Shown here one piece after another: positions 18,325 to 31,078 of a DNA stretch of 50,240 nucleotides (positions are counted from its first letter, which is position 1; the number at the start of each line of letters is the position of its first letter). Below the pieces are notes generated by a model. It saw only the letters and a program-made list of their open reading frames with translations, was not told the origin of the DNA and did no database searches. Made by a program: the position numbers and the translations under genes. Source of the stretch: Clostridiaceae bacterium. Its GTDB lineage: Bacteria > Bacillota > Clostridia > DSM-8532. Location: the NCBI GenBank assembly GCA_012521615.1, contig JAAYMA010000036.1, positions 1 through 50,240 of the forward strand, written 5' to 3'.

Positions 18325-20673
18325 CTATCCTATAACAAGCTTATATTCAGGTACTGCTTCAACGGAATATATTTTAGCTGTTGAATCCTCTGTAAAGTCA
18401 TGTCTGAATTTGATGTCCTTATCAAAGAACACACTGCTGCCTTTGTTATAGGGAATGATGTGAAAATACATGCCTTTGACAAAAATTTCAGGGCAGAAGC
18501 GTTTAAGACCAATCTCCCAAATGTCACCATTGCAGAAATTGTCACTTATCAGCACACCGTCAGAAAAAGCATTACCGACATTTCCGAGATAATCCACCTG
18601 GAGGTACACCTCATTGATATTTTCAAAATCGAAAGGCTTGATGTTTACTGCGGCTTTGCCGGCAGCAACTTTATTAACCTGTATATCTATTCTCAGGTCA
18701 GGCATCGATTTGCAGAAACCGGTAAATAACCCCGCATTTTCTCCATTCATAAGACCCATGGATGATCCTAATTTATTCTGTGAATAAGGATATATATAAA
18801 GTTCAATATGTTTGTCTCTTGTTGTTGCCTCCAACATACCATTTCTAACTATGAGTCCCGCATTTGAAATAACTGCCCGCTCCTTACCCCAGAGGTTCAT
18901 TTTCCAGAAATTAAGGGACTGCTCACGGGTAAGTGTACACAGTTTTAGTTTCTGTCCGTTCTCAGCTGTAATAGCAATAATGGAATTCATTCCCGGACAT
19001 ACCTTTACAAATGTATATTCTTCTGTTTTTTTCATCTCTGCTTTCTCAAAAGTCAGTTGGTCAATCTCTTTATTTGAAAAGCAATACTCGCTTTCCATAC
19101 CATCAGGTGCAAAGAAGAAATAAGTTCTTTCGTTGTCACCGTCTATATATGTAATAAGTTGTGTGGTCGAATATTTGAGCTTTATACCGCATAAATCCAG
19201 ATTGAAAGGCAGTATGACAGAGTTGTTCTTTTTGAGTGTAAAACCTTTGGTAAGGTGAGAATCTATCCCGGGTATAGTTATGGTTTCGCCCGGAAGCTGC
19301 AATTCTATGCAAATATCTTTCTGATCAAGCATTTCAAAATGATCCTGATAGTTGATTATAAAGACAAAACCTGCCTCATCCTTCTGCCTGACAGCATAAC
19401 GTAAAGTTTTGTTATCCTCGGGCACCAAATCTTTAACTTCTTCGGGAAGAACCGTACCCATGGGACATAGCTGTTCCTGAAAATCAGTCAGGAAGTAAAA
19501 CAAAGGCTTCAGAAACCTGTAGGAATCCCTGAGCTGTCCGAACTGACCAATGGGCGCCTGAAACTCGTAAGATATTTTTGGCACGGTATGCTCGTTTAAA
19601 TAGCAGTGTTTTCCTATTGGATTGGATCCGTCATGGAACATATAATAACCTATGAAATTGCATCCCCCGGCTATTTGCACAATTGTAGCCGCTTCCACGC
19701 TTTCCGGCTCAACTTTGAACCTGTAGGCATATGAACAGACCATTCCGCCTCCAAGCTCACTGCTGACATATGGATACTTTTCGGGTTCATAAGGCGGATC
19801 AAACTCGGGATATCTTAAGTTGTTGCTATGAAAATTCCGGATAAGATACTGGGTTGTTGGCGGATGACTGCCGGGCTTCTGACCGCTGTACACGAACAGC
19901 CATGGCTGAAAAGCATATCCGCTGTATGTAGGCAGTGTCTCGTCTTCTATGAATGAGGCACCACCCCACGCTGTGCATGTATATATCGGAGCGTTCATGC
20001 CTGCTTCCTGTGCCATCTTTTTAAGAACTTTTATATGTTCATCCCCATCCCTGCCTGAGCCAACCCACTCAAATTCGTCGGTGATGAGAAATTCCCATGC
20101 AGGTGATGCATGCATATGCTCATTTTCAAGCTGTATACCAATTACGGGCCCGCCGTTCCCGTACATATATTCCCTTACCTGTTCTCCAATTTCTTCAAAC
20201 CAGCGTCTGACATAGAGCAAATAACCTTCATCATTGGATCTTACTGTAAATGGGCGTCCATACAACCAGTCAGGGAGCCCGCCGTTTCTGACTTCACCAT
20301 GATTAAAGGGTCCAATTCTGAGTATTACATACACTCCATGCTTTTCACAGAGGGAAACAAAGTATTTCAAATCCAAATTCCCATCCCATACAAACACACC
20401 TTGGTCTTCTTCGTGGTGTATCCAGAATATATAGGTAGAGATTATATTAATCCCTGCTGCCTTCATCTTAAGAAGTTCATCTTCCCAAAATTCTTTTGGA
20501 TACCTGGAAAAATGAAATTCACCTGATATTCCGAAAAACGGTTTTCTGTTCAGTTCAATAAAGTAATTTGTGAAATTTATATGATGACCTTTGGGATTTG
20601 AGCCGCCAAGTTTAAGGTGTCCCGAATAAATTCTCTTAGTCTCCTGGGTGATTTTAATTGTATGCTTGCCCAT
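18325..20673 (-). CDS. GH35 beta-galactosidase
   Basis: A 782-residue family 35 glycosidase that removes terminal beta-galactose. The barrel starts at FFGISGEFHFSRYPKEFW, followed by INIISTYIFWIHHE. The acid/base is the Glu of IGIQLENEH near residue 182 and the nucleophile the Glu of VSSELGGGM near 305. Beta-sandwich domains follow. A strong AGGGGGAAGCT ribosome binding site precedes the ATG. No signal peptide is present, so it likely acts in the cytoplasm. It follows the AraC regulator (101-bp gap) and precedes the GH2 gene (48-bp gap) on the same strand. With GH2 and LacZ it gives three different beta-galactosidase folds in one module, presumably for different linkages. Confidence 0.94.
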   Translation of the reverse strand: MGKHTIKITQETKRIYSGHLKLGGSNPKGHHINFTNYFIELNRKPFFGISGEFHFSRYPKEFWEDELLKMKAAGINIISTYIFWIHHEEDQGVFVWDGNLDLKYFVSLCEKHGVYVILRIGPFNHGEVRNGGLPDWLYGRPFTVRSNDEGYLLYVRRWFEEIGEQVREYMYGNGGPVIGIQLENEHMHASPAWEFLITDEFEWVGSGRDGDEHIKVLKKMAQEAGMNAPIYTCTAWGGASFIEDETLPTYSGYAFQPWLFVYSGQKPGSHPPTTQYLIRNFHSNNLRYPEFDPPYEPEKYPYVSSELGGGMVCSYAYRFKVEPESVEAATIVQIAGGCNFIGYYMFHDGSNPIGKHCYLNEHTVPKISYEFQAPIGQFGQLRDSYRFLKPLFYFLTDFQEQLCPMGTVLPEEVKDLVPEDNKTLRYAVRQKDEAGFVFIINYQDHFEMLDQKDICIELQLPGETITIPGIDSHLTKGFTLKKNNSVILPFNLDLCGIKLKYSTTQLITYIDGDNERTYFFFAPDGMESEYCFSNKEIDQLTFEKAEMKKTEEYTFVKVCPGMNSIIAITAENGQKLKLCTLTREQSLNFWKMNLWGKERAVISNAGLIVRNGMLEATTRDKHIELYIYPYSQNKLGSSMGLMNGENAGLFTGFCKSMPDLRIDIQVNKVAAGKAAVNIKPFDFENINEVYLQVDYLGNVGNAFSDGVLISDNFCNGDIWEIGLKRFCPEIFVKGMYFHIIPYNKGSSVFFDKDIKFRHDFTEDSTAKIYSVEAVPEYKLVIG

Positions 20674-20774
20674 AGCTTCCCCCTATTTCACTATTATATA
20701 ACTATTTTAAACTCTATACAGATAAATTACTATGCTAAAATATTATACATTATATTAATATTTGAAACCTTCAT

Positions 20775-21623
20775 TTAATTGTTAATGCGGAATTGGGACG
20801 GGCTGATACCTGCCACTTTTTTAAACTGTTTGGAGAAAGCAAATGAATCGCAATATCCGAGTTCCAGTGCAATTTCACCAATTGCTTTTCCCTGAAGCAG
20901 CATTGTCTTTGCAGTATCAATACGCTTCCTGACTATATACTCGTGGGGAGGGACTCCTTTCTTTGCTTTAAAAAGCTTTCTGAAGGTTTCATAAGAAACA
21001 TTGAGCCTGCGGGCTATTTCCTTCGCTGTAATATTGTCCCTTACATGATGTTCAATCAGCTTACAGGCATGTTCTATTAATGAGAGCGCCTTTTCACCCG
21101 AATTTTTTGCATCCAGTTCATGGGCAAGAAAAATAATCTTCTGTACACGTATAAGATAGTCGTTAATCCGTGAAAATGTAGGACTTTTTTGTTCATCAAA
21201 TAATTTAGCAAAATGCTCCAGCAGAAGGCTATCCAGCCCGGTATACAGAACCGGTTTATCCTGTTTTATCAGACCGATTTGAGCAAGAGCCTCATATAGC
21301 CCTTTCCCCAAACAAAGAAAAGCTTCAAGCCATTTTCCGTCCATATTGACCAACGTACTGTGTTTGCGGCCGGGAATGCGCTGTATAAAGCATCCAGGGT
21401 ACAGTGCGACCGAAGTTCCATCCTCATCAATATACCTGCCAGAACCCTCGATAATCAACACACCGCTGTAATATGAAAAAACACTGTCAATATTGTTTTG
21501 CTGCCAGGAATTCTTTCTCAGAAAGCCGCATCCGATAATACCATTATCCCGATCATTCCCGATAGTATCATAAATAGCAGTTGTTTCAGAAAAACGTGCT
21601 TTGATGTATGTTACGATATCCAT
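20775..21623 (-). CDS. AraC family transcriptional regulator (module 3)
   Basis: A 282-residue AraC-type regulator. The N-terminal part resembles an AraC ligand-binding cupin (LIIEGSGRYIDEDGTS, then FIQRIPGRKHSTLV). The C-terminal double helix-turn-helix includes TAKEIARRLNVSYETFRKLF and IGEIALELGYCDSFAFSKQF, with a KKVAGISPSQFR ending. It is divergent from lacZ, with 167 bp between them, and precedes the GH35/GH2 pair on its own strand. It is therefore placed to control both arms. The effector is probably galactose-related, by inference from the neighbours. Confidence 0.93.
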   Translation of the reverse strand: MDIVTYIKARFSETTAIYDTIGNDRDNGIIGCGFLRKNSWQQNNIDSVFSYYSGVLIIEGSGRYIDEDGTSVALYPGCFIQRIPGRKHSTLVNMDGKWLEAFLCLGKGLYEALAQIGLIKQDKPVLYTGLDSLLLEHFAKLFDEQKSPTFSRINDYLIRVQKIIFLAHELDAKNSGEKALSLIEHACKLIEHHVRDNITAKEIARRLNVSYETFRKLFKAKKGVPPHEYIVRKRIDTAKTMLLQGKAIGEIALELGYCDSFAFSKQFKKVAGISPSQFRINN

Positions 21624-21693
21624 AACCTTTCTGCCTTTCTCTGAAGATTACATTAATATCCCAAATATTACATACAAAAAACCAAAGAATACA

Positions 21694-21722
21694 TGGAAAC
21701 ACCTTATTTATTATCATATAAT
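21694..21722 (+). promoter_or_regulatory. Possible activator-dependent promoter of lacZ
   Basis: A perfect TATAAT at 21717-21722 is preceded, after 17 bases, by TGGAAA, a poor -35. A good -10 with a weak -35 is what an AraC-activated promoter would show. It lies about 70 bp before the lacZ start in the divergent region. Confidence 0.3.
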
Positions 21723-21757
21723 TAGGATGAATCTATATTAAATTTTATACCAAATGA

Positions 21758-24850
<3,093 letters not shown>

Positions 24851-24873
24851 CAGCTGTCTGTAATAAATGATTC

Positions 24874-24904
24874 AAAAGAGGTTCCTGGAAAGGAACCTCT
24901 TTCT
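24874..24904. terminator. Bidirectional intrinsic terminator between lacZ and the chemoreceptor
   Basis: A 12-bp perfect stem (AAAGAGGTTCCT / AGGAACCTCTTT) with a GGAA loop lies 24 bp after the lacZ stop and 27 bp before the end of the converging chemoreceptor gene. T-rich tails occur on both sides, so it can serve both genes. Confidence 0.85.
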
Positions 24905-24930
24905 GGTATGTATATTGAGAATGTTATTAA

Positions 24931-27111
24931 TCAATTAACCTTAAATGTGTTAATAGATGCATTTAGATTATTTGCTGTTTCATCCAGCTGTTTGGCATAT
25001 GAAGTAAGTTCTTCGATTGCACTTAACTGTTCCTGGGTGGAAGCAGACACTTCCTCAGTTGATGCAGCAATTTGCTGTGAAACTGCGGAAATATTGTACA
25101 TTGCCGAAAGGGTGCTTTCCTTGTATTTTTCCATTTCCTCCACACCCGCTGTAATTTCACTTACCTTGTTAGCCAGTTCGGTCATAGCTTCTGATATTTT
25201 TTTAAACACCGAAGAAGTATTTTCCACCGCAATATTATGTAATTTAAGAATATTCTCTGATGCCTCGGCGCTTTCGACAACCCGTGCAGTCTGGTTCTGA
25301 GTATTCTTGATTATTTCGGTAATTTCTCTGGTAGCGGTTGCCGACTGCTCAGCCAATTTTCTGATTTCATCTGATACAACAGCAAATCCTCTTCCTGCAT
25401 CTCCCGCTCTTGCAGCTTCTATAGCGGCATTGAGCGCCAATAAATTAGTTTGTTCTGCAATGTCGCTTATTACTTTTACAATATTTCCAATTGACTTTGA
25501 ATGGACATTCAGTTCCTGCGCATCTGCTATTATGGTTCTTGTAATACCTGTAGTCTCCTTTGCTTTGCTCTCCAAATCCTCAACAGATTTCAGTCCTTCT
25601 TCGGTCAGACTGATAGTTTCACTGGAATAAGTTTCAATTGCCTTTGCATAATCGGAAACAGCATTAATTTTTAGAGCAAGCTCCTTCATTTTGAATACGC
25701 CCTGCTCAGAATCTACAGCCTGTGCAGAAGCGCCTTCTGCTATTTCCTGAACTGTCTTTGTGACCTCCTGGGATACGGTTGAAATCTGACCTGTAGTCGA
25801 AGCAACTGTACGGGCAGATTCTATAACGGTAAAAGCAGTATTTGCTGCATTTGAAATCAAAGAGCGCATACTCTCGAGCATTGAGTTTATACTGCCAGCA
25901 AGAACACCAAGCTCATCCTTGCTGATGGTGTCCAGCTTAACTGTTAAATCACCCGAAGCTACCTTTTTCATAAGATTTAATATTCTGTTGATGGCTTTGG
26001 ATATTCCTATTGTCAAAAAGAATCCTATTACCAGAGCAATAACTATGGCCACCACTGTAAACAAAGCTGTTGCAGTAAAAATACTGCTGGCTTCCGCCCT
26101 GAAATTTGATGTGGGAACAAGACCTACAAGAGTATAGCCTGTATCTCCGATTTTATTATATATAATCATATGCTCCTGGCCATTATAGCTGTCAAATAGA
26201 AATCCTTCCTTTTCAGATATATTCAAATAAAAATCCATATCAGTAATGAGGATTTCAGCTTCGCTTATGTTAATACGGTTACTTTCTCCATTAACCATTT
26301 GAAAAGCGATATCAATATTATCGGAACTTATGAGATGAAGTTCACTGTTGTCGCCCAGATTTATTTTCTCCAGTATAGTTTCAATAAGTTCTGCATTAAA
26401 ATCAATAATCAGCAGGCTTCCTTCTTCGCCAATTCTTGGAGGTTTCAATTTCCGAACTAATGATAAACCATAATCTAAATCCGTGGTTCGTAATTCATCA
26501 AGTTCCTCATGTCTGCCTAACCAAAATACTCTGCTGGATGTTTCATCTGCCTTGGCCATCAGTTCGCTCCCGGCTAAGGCTTCGTAGGGATCTGCTGTAA
26601 AATTGGTTGATGTATTAATGGTCTTATCATTCTGTGCAATCAGAGTAATGTTAGAAATCTGTGAATTTAAGTACACGTAATTTTTTAAAAGAGTTAATGC
26701 ATCCTGAACAGTTTGCATATATTCTGTAGTCATTTCGGATGAATCAGCCAACAAATATTGCTGAATACTGTTATCAAACTCTATTTGATTTGATAACTCT
26801 TCATAGTAGTTCAGGTTTATTTCAATATTGCTTCCTACCTGTTTCAGAGTTTCAAAAGAAGCCCTTGTAGCCGTATCTTTAATTGAATTAAAAGCACTGT
26901 TATATGAGATATAGCCTAATAATACAATTGGAATTGAAGTGATTAAAAACCCGGAAATTAGTTTTGTACGAATGCTGTGGAAGAAACCTGATCTATCAAT
27001 TCTTTCTCTCTTATTTTTCAATGATTTCCTGTCCAGTTTCGATGTCCTTTCCGGTGTCCTATTAATCTCGGATTCTGAAACTGACATGTTTTTATTCTTG
27101 AAAATTTTCAT
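24931..27111 (-). CDS. Methyl-accepting chemotaxis protein
   Basis: A 726-residue transmembrane chemoreceptor. Its unusual 50-residue charged cytoplasmic N-terminus precedes the first membrane segment ([20 protein letters not shown]). A periplasmic-type sensor of about 280 residues, probably dCache, follows, then a second membrane segment (about 342-368) and a HAMP domain (around [20 protein letters not shown]). The signalling coiled coil carries the highly conserved tip [20 protein letters not shown]. It reports ligand to CheA/CheW. The ligand is not evident; its position beside lacZ makes a sugar possible but this is a weak argument. An AGGAGG ribosome binding site supports the start. Confidence 0.95.
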   Translation of the reverse strand: MKIFKNKNMSVSESEINRTPERTSKLDRKSLKNKRERIDRSGFFHSIRTKLISGFLITSIPIVLLGYISYNSAFNSIKDTATRASFETLKQVGSNIEINLNYYEELSNQIEFDNSIQQYLLADSSEMTTEYMQTVQDALTLLKNYVYLNSQISNITLIAQNDKTINTSTNFTADPYEALAGSELMAKADETSSRVFWLGRHEELDELRTTDLDYGLSLVRKLKPPRIGEEGSLLIIDFNAELIETILEKINLGDNSELHLISSDNIDIAFQMVNGESNRINISEAEILITDMDFYLNISEKEGFLFDSYNGQEHMIIYNKIGDTGYTLVGLVPTSNFRAEASSIFTATALFTVVAIVIALVIGFFLTIGISKAINRILNLMKKVASGDLTVKLDTISKDELGVLAGSINSMLESMRSLISNAANTAFTVIESARTVASTTGQISTVSQEVTKTVQEIAEGASAQAVDSEQGVFKMKELALKINAVSDYAKAIETYSSETISLTEEGLKSVEDLESKAKETTGITRTIIADAQELNVHSKSIGNIVKVISDIAEQTNLLALNAAIEAARAGDAGRGFAVVSDEIRKLAEQSATATREITEIIKNTQNQTARVVESAEASENILKLHNIAVENTSSVFKKISEAMTELANKVSEITAGVEEMEKYKESTLSAMYNISAVSQQIAASTEEVSASTQEQLSAIEELTSYAKQLDETANNLNASINTFKVN

Positions 27112-27214
27112 ACAGAATTCCTCCTATGCAGCAGTCAAATGGAATATTTTATTTCCCGACAATACTGCAAATCAAAAACACCTGCAATTTTCTAACCCCT
27201 TCTGTTCTGCGCAT

Positions 27215-27223
27215 ATTATAACA
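27215..27223 (-). promoter_or_regulatory. Extended -10 promoter of the chemoreceptor gene
   Basis: Read on the minus strand the sequence is TGTTATAAT, an extended -10 element about 104 bp upstream of the chemoreceptor start. No good -35 is at standard spacing. The rest of the 291-bp gap (27112-27402) is AT-rich, and I see no other element in it. Confidence 0.4.
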
Positions 27224-27402
27224 TAAAAGAAATTGACTATACTTCTGTAGACACAAAGACAGTCATTTTTTACTAATAAACATTAATTTAAGACTATTTT
27301 CTCAGCCTAAAATCTTACATTTAAATACATCACTGTTCAAATATCGATAAAAATTGCCTTATAAATACACTTGATACGAATATTCCAACAGCGATAAACA
27401 AT

Positions 27403-28350
27403 TCATCCGGACTTTATCAAATCATCAAGAGGCACATCGAGGAAATAAAGCAACTCCATGGATAAAGTGAATATTTCATTGTTATCGGCCAGTTTCGCAT
27501 AAATTTCGTATCCCTTTACTTTTTCACTGCCTAAAAGAAGCCTTTGTATACTCTGTTCGGTTTCGAATTCAATTGCATAAGCCGGATCTTCCAACCCGTA
27601 TTTTCCAATATCCGAAGGCATTTCTTCTATAAAATTAAAAACAGCAAGATTTGAAACAAAAAATACCATAGATTCTATTTCTGACGAATCAGCGACTGCC
27701 TGGTGAACAGGTCTTATTATTTCCCAATTACCATTCTCTGTCCTTTTTGCGACAAAAACTGTTTTACCACCGCGTTCAAGTGAAAATCCATGAATTTCTT
27801 CCGGCAGGACATCAAATAGTATTCTCTGTCTGATGTTTTCTTTTTTGGATTTGAACTGGTCTCCGATATATCCACCAATAGTAAATATCCTGCTGTCTCC
27901 TTTTACTTTTGCATAATAATTGTCATTTGTGGGTGTAAGATCGCCGATTTCAAGAGTTTTCTCCGTTCCATCATCTAATCTGACCGTTATTGTGGAAGGG
28001 TCGTCAAGACCATATAGTTTGACGTTCTCTTCATTATCTTTAACAATTTTCAATGCAGTTAAATTCGAGAAATATTCGGCAATCATATCAATAGTGTAGT
28101 CATTTACTCTCATACCTTCAGGGAATATTGACGTCCATTTGCCCTCTTTCCTTTCAAGTTCAAATCTGCTATCACTGTTTACTATGGTAATATGCGTTAT
28201 GCTGTCAGCATCAAAATCAAATATAGCAATTGTATTATCAACATTTTCCGGTTTCATTTCAACCTTAGTTCTTTTTCCTGTTGATCCCCATACAAGTACC
28301 AGCGCAATAATCATAAATGCGAGTATAACAATATTCCGGTACAGTTTCAT
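27403..28350 (-). CDS. DUF4340 domain-containing protein
   Basis: A 315-residue protein with one N-terminal membrane segment (IVILAFMIIALVLVWG) and an extracytoplasmic beta-rich domain of DUF4340 type. Phrases such as NVKLYGLDDPSTITVRL and DIGKYGLEDPAYAIEFET show the internal repeat usual for the family. DUF4340 proteins regularly follow GldG-type proteins in ABC export clusters. That is the case here, where the start overlaps the gldG-like stop by 4 bp (ATGA), so translation is coupled. The molecular role of the family is not established. Confidence 0.88.
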   Translation of the reverse strand: MKLYRNIVILAFMIIALVLVWGSTGKRTKVEMKPENVDNTIAIFDFDADSITHITIVNSDSRFELERKEGKWTSIFPEGMRVNDYTIDMIAEYFSNLTALKIVKDNEENVKLYGLDDPSTITVRLDDGTEKTLEIGDLTPTNDNYYAKVKGDSRIFTIGGYIGDQFKSKKENIRQRILFDVLPEEIHGFSLERGGKTVFVAKRTENGNWEIIRPVHQAVADSSEIESMVFFVSNLAVFNFIEEMPSDIGKYGLEDPAYAIEFETEQSIQRLLLGSEKVKGYEIYAKLADNNEIFTLSMELLYFLDVPLDDLIKSG

Positions 28351-29786
28351 AAATGTCTCCTCCTTAAGTAGACAGTTAAACCTGAAGCGAAAATAATAAT
28401 GGGAAGTACTATAACAAATAGCAGCGCCAGAGTCATAGCCTGTTCTTCTGTTATCATTATTCTTTGAGCCTTGTATGTCTTAGGAATTATTAAAGTGTCA
28501 TTACTATTGTCAAGCATCCAATTCAATGCGGTAAGGAAAAAGTATATACCGTTCTGAAAATAAATATCATTATATAATTCTGCTGTGTCGCTAATAAATG
28601 AGGCATTACCTATTACGAGCAATTTTGATGTTTGTGAGTTACCTGTTTTTTCAACAGCCACTGCAAGGTCAAGAGGACCCGGAATATTGTTTCCTCTGTT
28701 TGTGTCAATCTGTTCCCCTGTAGCATGGGTACCTGTTTTTATAAGAGATATAACCTTCGTGTTTTTTTTGTTGGATTTAAGTATATTTATACTTCTTGAA
28801 TCTTCCAGAAGTACGTTGAAACTTTCGCTGAACAACTCATTTTGCTGCACATCACTGAGAATTACATAAGGATCGCCTGGAATATGCCTGCTGTTATCGT
28901 TTTCTTTTACTTTATCATAGTTGAGCGAAATGTTATAATATTCCAGAAGTTCATTAAATCTTGAAAAATCCGGATCGGTTTCAAGCGAATCGAAAAGCAT
29001 AATGGCTTTTCCTCCGTTTTTCAAATAAACACTTATCTTTTCCTGTTCCGAGAAACTAATGTCTTTCTGTGGAGAGGCAATGACCAGAAGCTCCGAGTCA
29101 TCAGGAACTCTTTCCACTGTCAGCAAATTTATTGTTTTGACATCATAATTGTTGTTTTCGAGATAATATTTAAAAGAACTGTAATCCTCAAACAGAGAGT
29201 TTTCATCATGCCCTTCGGTAAAATATATTACGGGTGTATTGTCGGAAGAGACATATTTTATAGCACCGGTGATTTTTTGTTCCGCCGTGGCTGGGATTTC
29301 CAGGTCTGCATATAATTCATCAAGAGGGACATATGTACTTAACATGTCATAATAATCGATACTTTTTATTTTTTCCCCGCAGACAAACACAAAATCCCCT
29401 CTGCTTATCTGTAATCTGTTGTCAGGATCAAGTTTTTTGATGAATCCGGGATTCATGTCAGGATCGACATATTCTACCTTGATACGGGGATAAATTTCAT
29501 ATTGATCCAGAAGCTCGATTATTTCTATGTAATAATTCTTAGCCCCTATTTTTCCATCGTCGAAGATACCATATATGGTAACATCCCTATCCAGACTTTC
29601 AAGTAAGCTTTTAGTAGTTTCTCCAAGTGAAAACAGCTTGCTCGGTGTCAAGTCAAATTTCAGGGAAAGATTTTCAACAAGTAAATTGGCCAGTATTATG
29701 GCGAGAAGCGTTATACACACCAATACAACAGAGTTTGCGCCATATTTAAGTCTTCTGCTTCTTAAATATTTGAGTATCTTATCCAT
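28347..29786 (-). CDS. GldG-family ABC-type transport auxiliary protein
   Basis: A 479-residue protein with an N-terminal membrane segment (about 18-40), a large extracytoplasmic domain of the GldG/ABC-2 auxiliary type (DVTIYGIFDDGK, KVEYVDPDMNPG, PVIYFTEGHDENS), and a C-terminal membrane helix (about 450-473) ending in RRRH. Such proteins work with an ABC-2 permease and an ATPase in gliding or uncharacterised export systems. It starts 14 bp after the permease and overlaps DUF4340. The expected ATPase gene of this cluster is missing here, so whether the system still works is doubtful unless an ATPase is supplied from elsewhere. Confidence 0.9.
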   Translation of the reverse strand: MDKILKYLRSRRLKYGANSVVLVCITLLAIILANLLVENLSLKFDLTPSKLFSLGETTKSLLESLDRDVTIYGIFDDGKIGAKNYYIEIIELLDQYEIYPRIKVEYVDPDMNPGFIKKLDPDNRLQISRGDFVFVCGEKIKSIDYYDMLSTYVPLDELYADLEIPATAEQKITGAIKYVSSDNTPVIYFTEGHDENSLFEDYSSFKYYLENNNYDVKTINLLTVERVPDDSELLVIASPQKDISFSEQEKISVYLKNGGKAIMLFDSLETDPDFSRFNELLEYYNISLNYDKVKENDNSRHIPGDPYVILSDVQQNELFSESFNVLLEDSRSINILKSNKKNTKVISLIKTGTHATGEQIDTNRGNNIPGPLDLAVAVEKTGNSQTSKLLVIGNASFISDTAELYNDIYFQNGIYFFLTALNWMLDNSNDTLIIPKTYKAQRIMITEEQAMTLALLFVIVLPIIIFASGLTVYLRRRHL

Positions 29787-29800
29787 TACTCTTACCCCTC

Positions 29801-30700
29801 CTAACTCCAGCGCCTTTTTTCTATAACCATAACCGTAAGGGTAATAAACAAAATGATAAAACTGAGATAATATACCAAATGTTCAATTTTAAAAAGTCCA
29901 AGATTGAAAGATTCATATCTTGAAATCAATGATAGCCATTTAAGAATTCTTGACACGCCTCCTCCCACTACATTTGCAAAGCTGCTACTAATCCAGATAA
30001 TAAGCAAAATCACAAAAGACAGGCATGCAGATATAATCTGATTTTTAGTGAGTGATGAGGCAAAAACTCCGATTGATATATATGCAGCGCCAAGAAATAT
30101 GAATCCTGCATACCCTCCTAAAAGCTGCGCCGTAATTTTTCCGCCAAAAGCAAGTAATGAAAGAGGAAATATGAATGAAATAATGGTGAATATCAGGAAA
30201 ACCGTAAGAGCAGCCAGATATTTGCCTACTACTATACTTGCCAAACTTATGGGAGATGTGAGCAGTAGTGCCTCTGTACCGTTTTTCCTTTCTTCAGAAA
30301 GAATACGCATTGTGAGAACGGGGATTATAAATATCAGAACTACACCCATTGATGCAAGAGTATTGTTAAAGTTAGAACTTTCCATGAAAAGATTGTTTAT
30401 ACAAAACAATATTGCTGATACAAGCAGAAACAAACCGCTGAAGATACATGCAACTGGTGAAGAGTAATATGATTTGATCTCTTTCAGATATACCGTAAAC
30501 ATGTTTGTCATCCAACCTCCCTCGTGAATATATCCACATACGGTACAACGCCATCTGGCCGATTTTTGAGATTGATTTGAAGTCGAAGATTCCTCCATTA
30601 ATATAAATTGACTTTTTTCAGCCTTGCATACAGGACATTCTTCGGGTGGTTCATTTCCGGTATGAACAAAATTGCAAACTTTACATCTCCACTTTTTCAT
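29801..30700 (-). CDS. ABC-2 permease (GldF-like) joined in frame to a rubredoxin-domain N-terminus
   Basis: An open frame of 299 residues. Residues 1-33 are a rubredoxin-like zinc/iron knuckle (WRCKVCNFVHTG, then CPVCKAEK). Residues 49-61 begin a second copy (RWRCTVCGYIHEG) that stops abruptly. From Met64 (30511) the sequence is a complete GldF-type ABC-2 permease of 236 residues with about six membrane helices and the usual LSEERKNGTEALLLTSP motif. GAGGGAGG lies just before Met64, so the permease can also be translated alone, and I think that is the functional product. In comparable clusters an ATPase gene precedes the permease; here none does. The fusion therefore looks like a deletion scar. 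Confidence 0.85.
   Translation of the reverse strand: MKKWRCKVCNFVHTGNEPPEECPVCKAEKSQFILMEESSTSNQSQKSARWRCTVCGYIHEGGWMTNMFTVYLKEIKSYYSSPVACIFSGLFLLVSAILFCINNLFMESSNFNNTLASMGVVLIFIIPVLTMRILSEERKNGTEALLLTSPISLASIVVGKYLAALTVFLIFTIISFIFPLSLLAFGGKITAQLLGGYAGFIFLGAAYISIGVFASSLTKNQIISACLSFVILLIIWISSSFANVVGGGVSRILKWLSLISRYESFNLGLFKIEHLVYYLSFIILFITLTVMVIEKRRWS
30512..30700 (-). pseudogene. Truncated tandem rubredoxin-domain gene (5' fragment)
   Basis: This stretch encodes one complete rubredoxin-like domain and the first eight residues or so of a second (CTVCGYIHEG), after which homology ends at the permease ribosome binding site. A normal second domain would continue with an acidic-Pro segment and another CxxC. 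The shared GAGGGA at the junction could have guided a microhomology deletion that removed the rest of this gene together with the ABC ATPase gene. Whether it is expressed as part of the fusion is unknown. Confidence 0.6.
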
Positions 30701-31078
30701 TTACGACCCTCTCCTGTTTAATTTAAAAATTGACTTGTAAACTCATCAATAGTTTTACCATTGAATATACCTGTTATATGTCCTGTTATATTTTGCCTAA
30801 TAAATTATACTTTATACTCAAATATGACATAGAGATTTTTGTGCTATAAACCTAAGGGCTTAAGCCTTCAATGAAATATATCAATTTTTATGATTATATT
30901 GTTTCTGATCAGGTGGTCTGTTTCTGAAGTTCAAAAAAAGGGAATTCCCTATTTGGAATTCCCTTTTCTAAATCAAATTTTCAGGCTTTTTTAAAACAAT
31001 CTCACAAGAAGACAGCAGGAAGTATTTCAGCTTCAATGCTTCAATATAAAAATTCTTTACTATGAATAACTTTTACTT
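30701..31078. other. Intergenic region between the rubredoxin/permease frame and hypB
   Basis: These 378 bp contain no supported gene. They hold the terminator of the hyp operon near the right end, several A+T-rich stretches that could include the promoter of the rubredoxin/permease frame (TATAAT on the minus strand near 30808), and a short palindrome GGCTTAAGCC near 30857. I found no RNA gene or riboswitch. Confidence 0.5.
30933..30968. terminator. Intrinsic terminator downstream of hypB
   Basis: A GGGAATTCC / GGAATTCCC stem with a six-base loop is flanked by seven A on the left and TTTT on the right, so on the minus strand it is a stem followed by seven T. It lies 110 bp past the hypB stop and would end the GntR-FeS-hypA-hypB transcript. 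Confidence 0.8.

Noticed and set aside
30857-30866. Palindrome GGCTTAAGCC considered as an operator.
   Set aside because: It is a single short palindrome with no partner site or promoter next to it.
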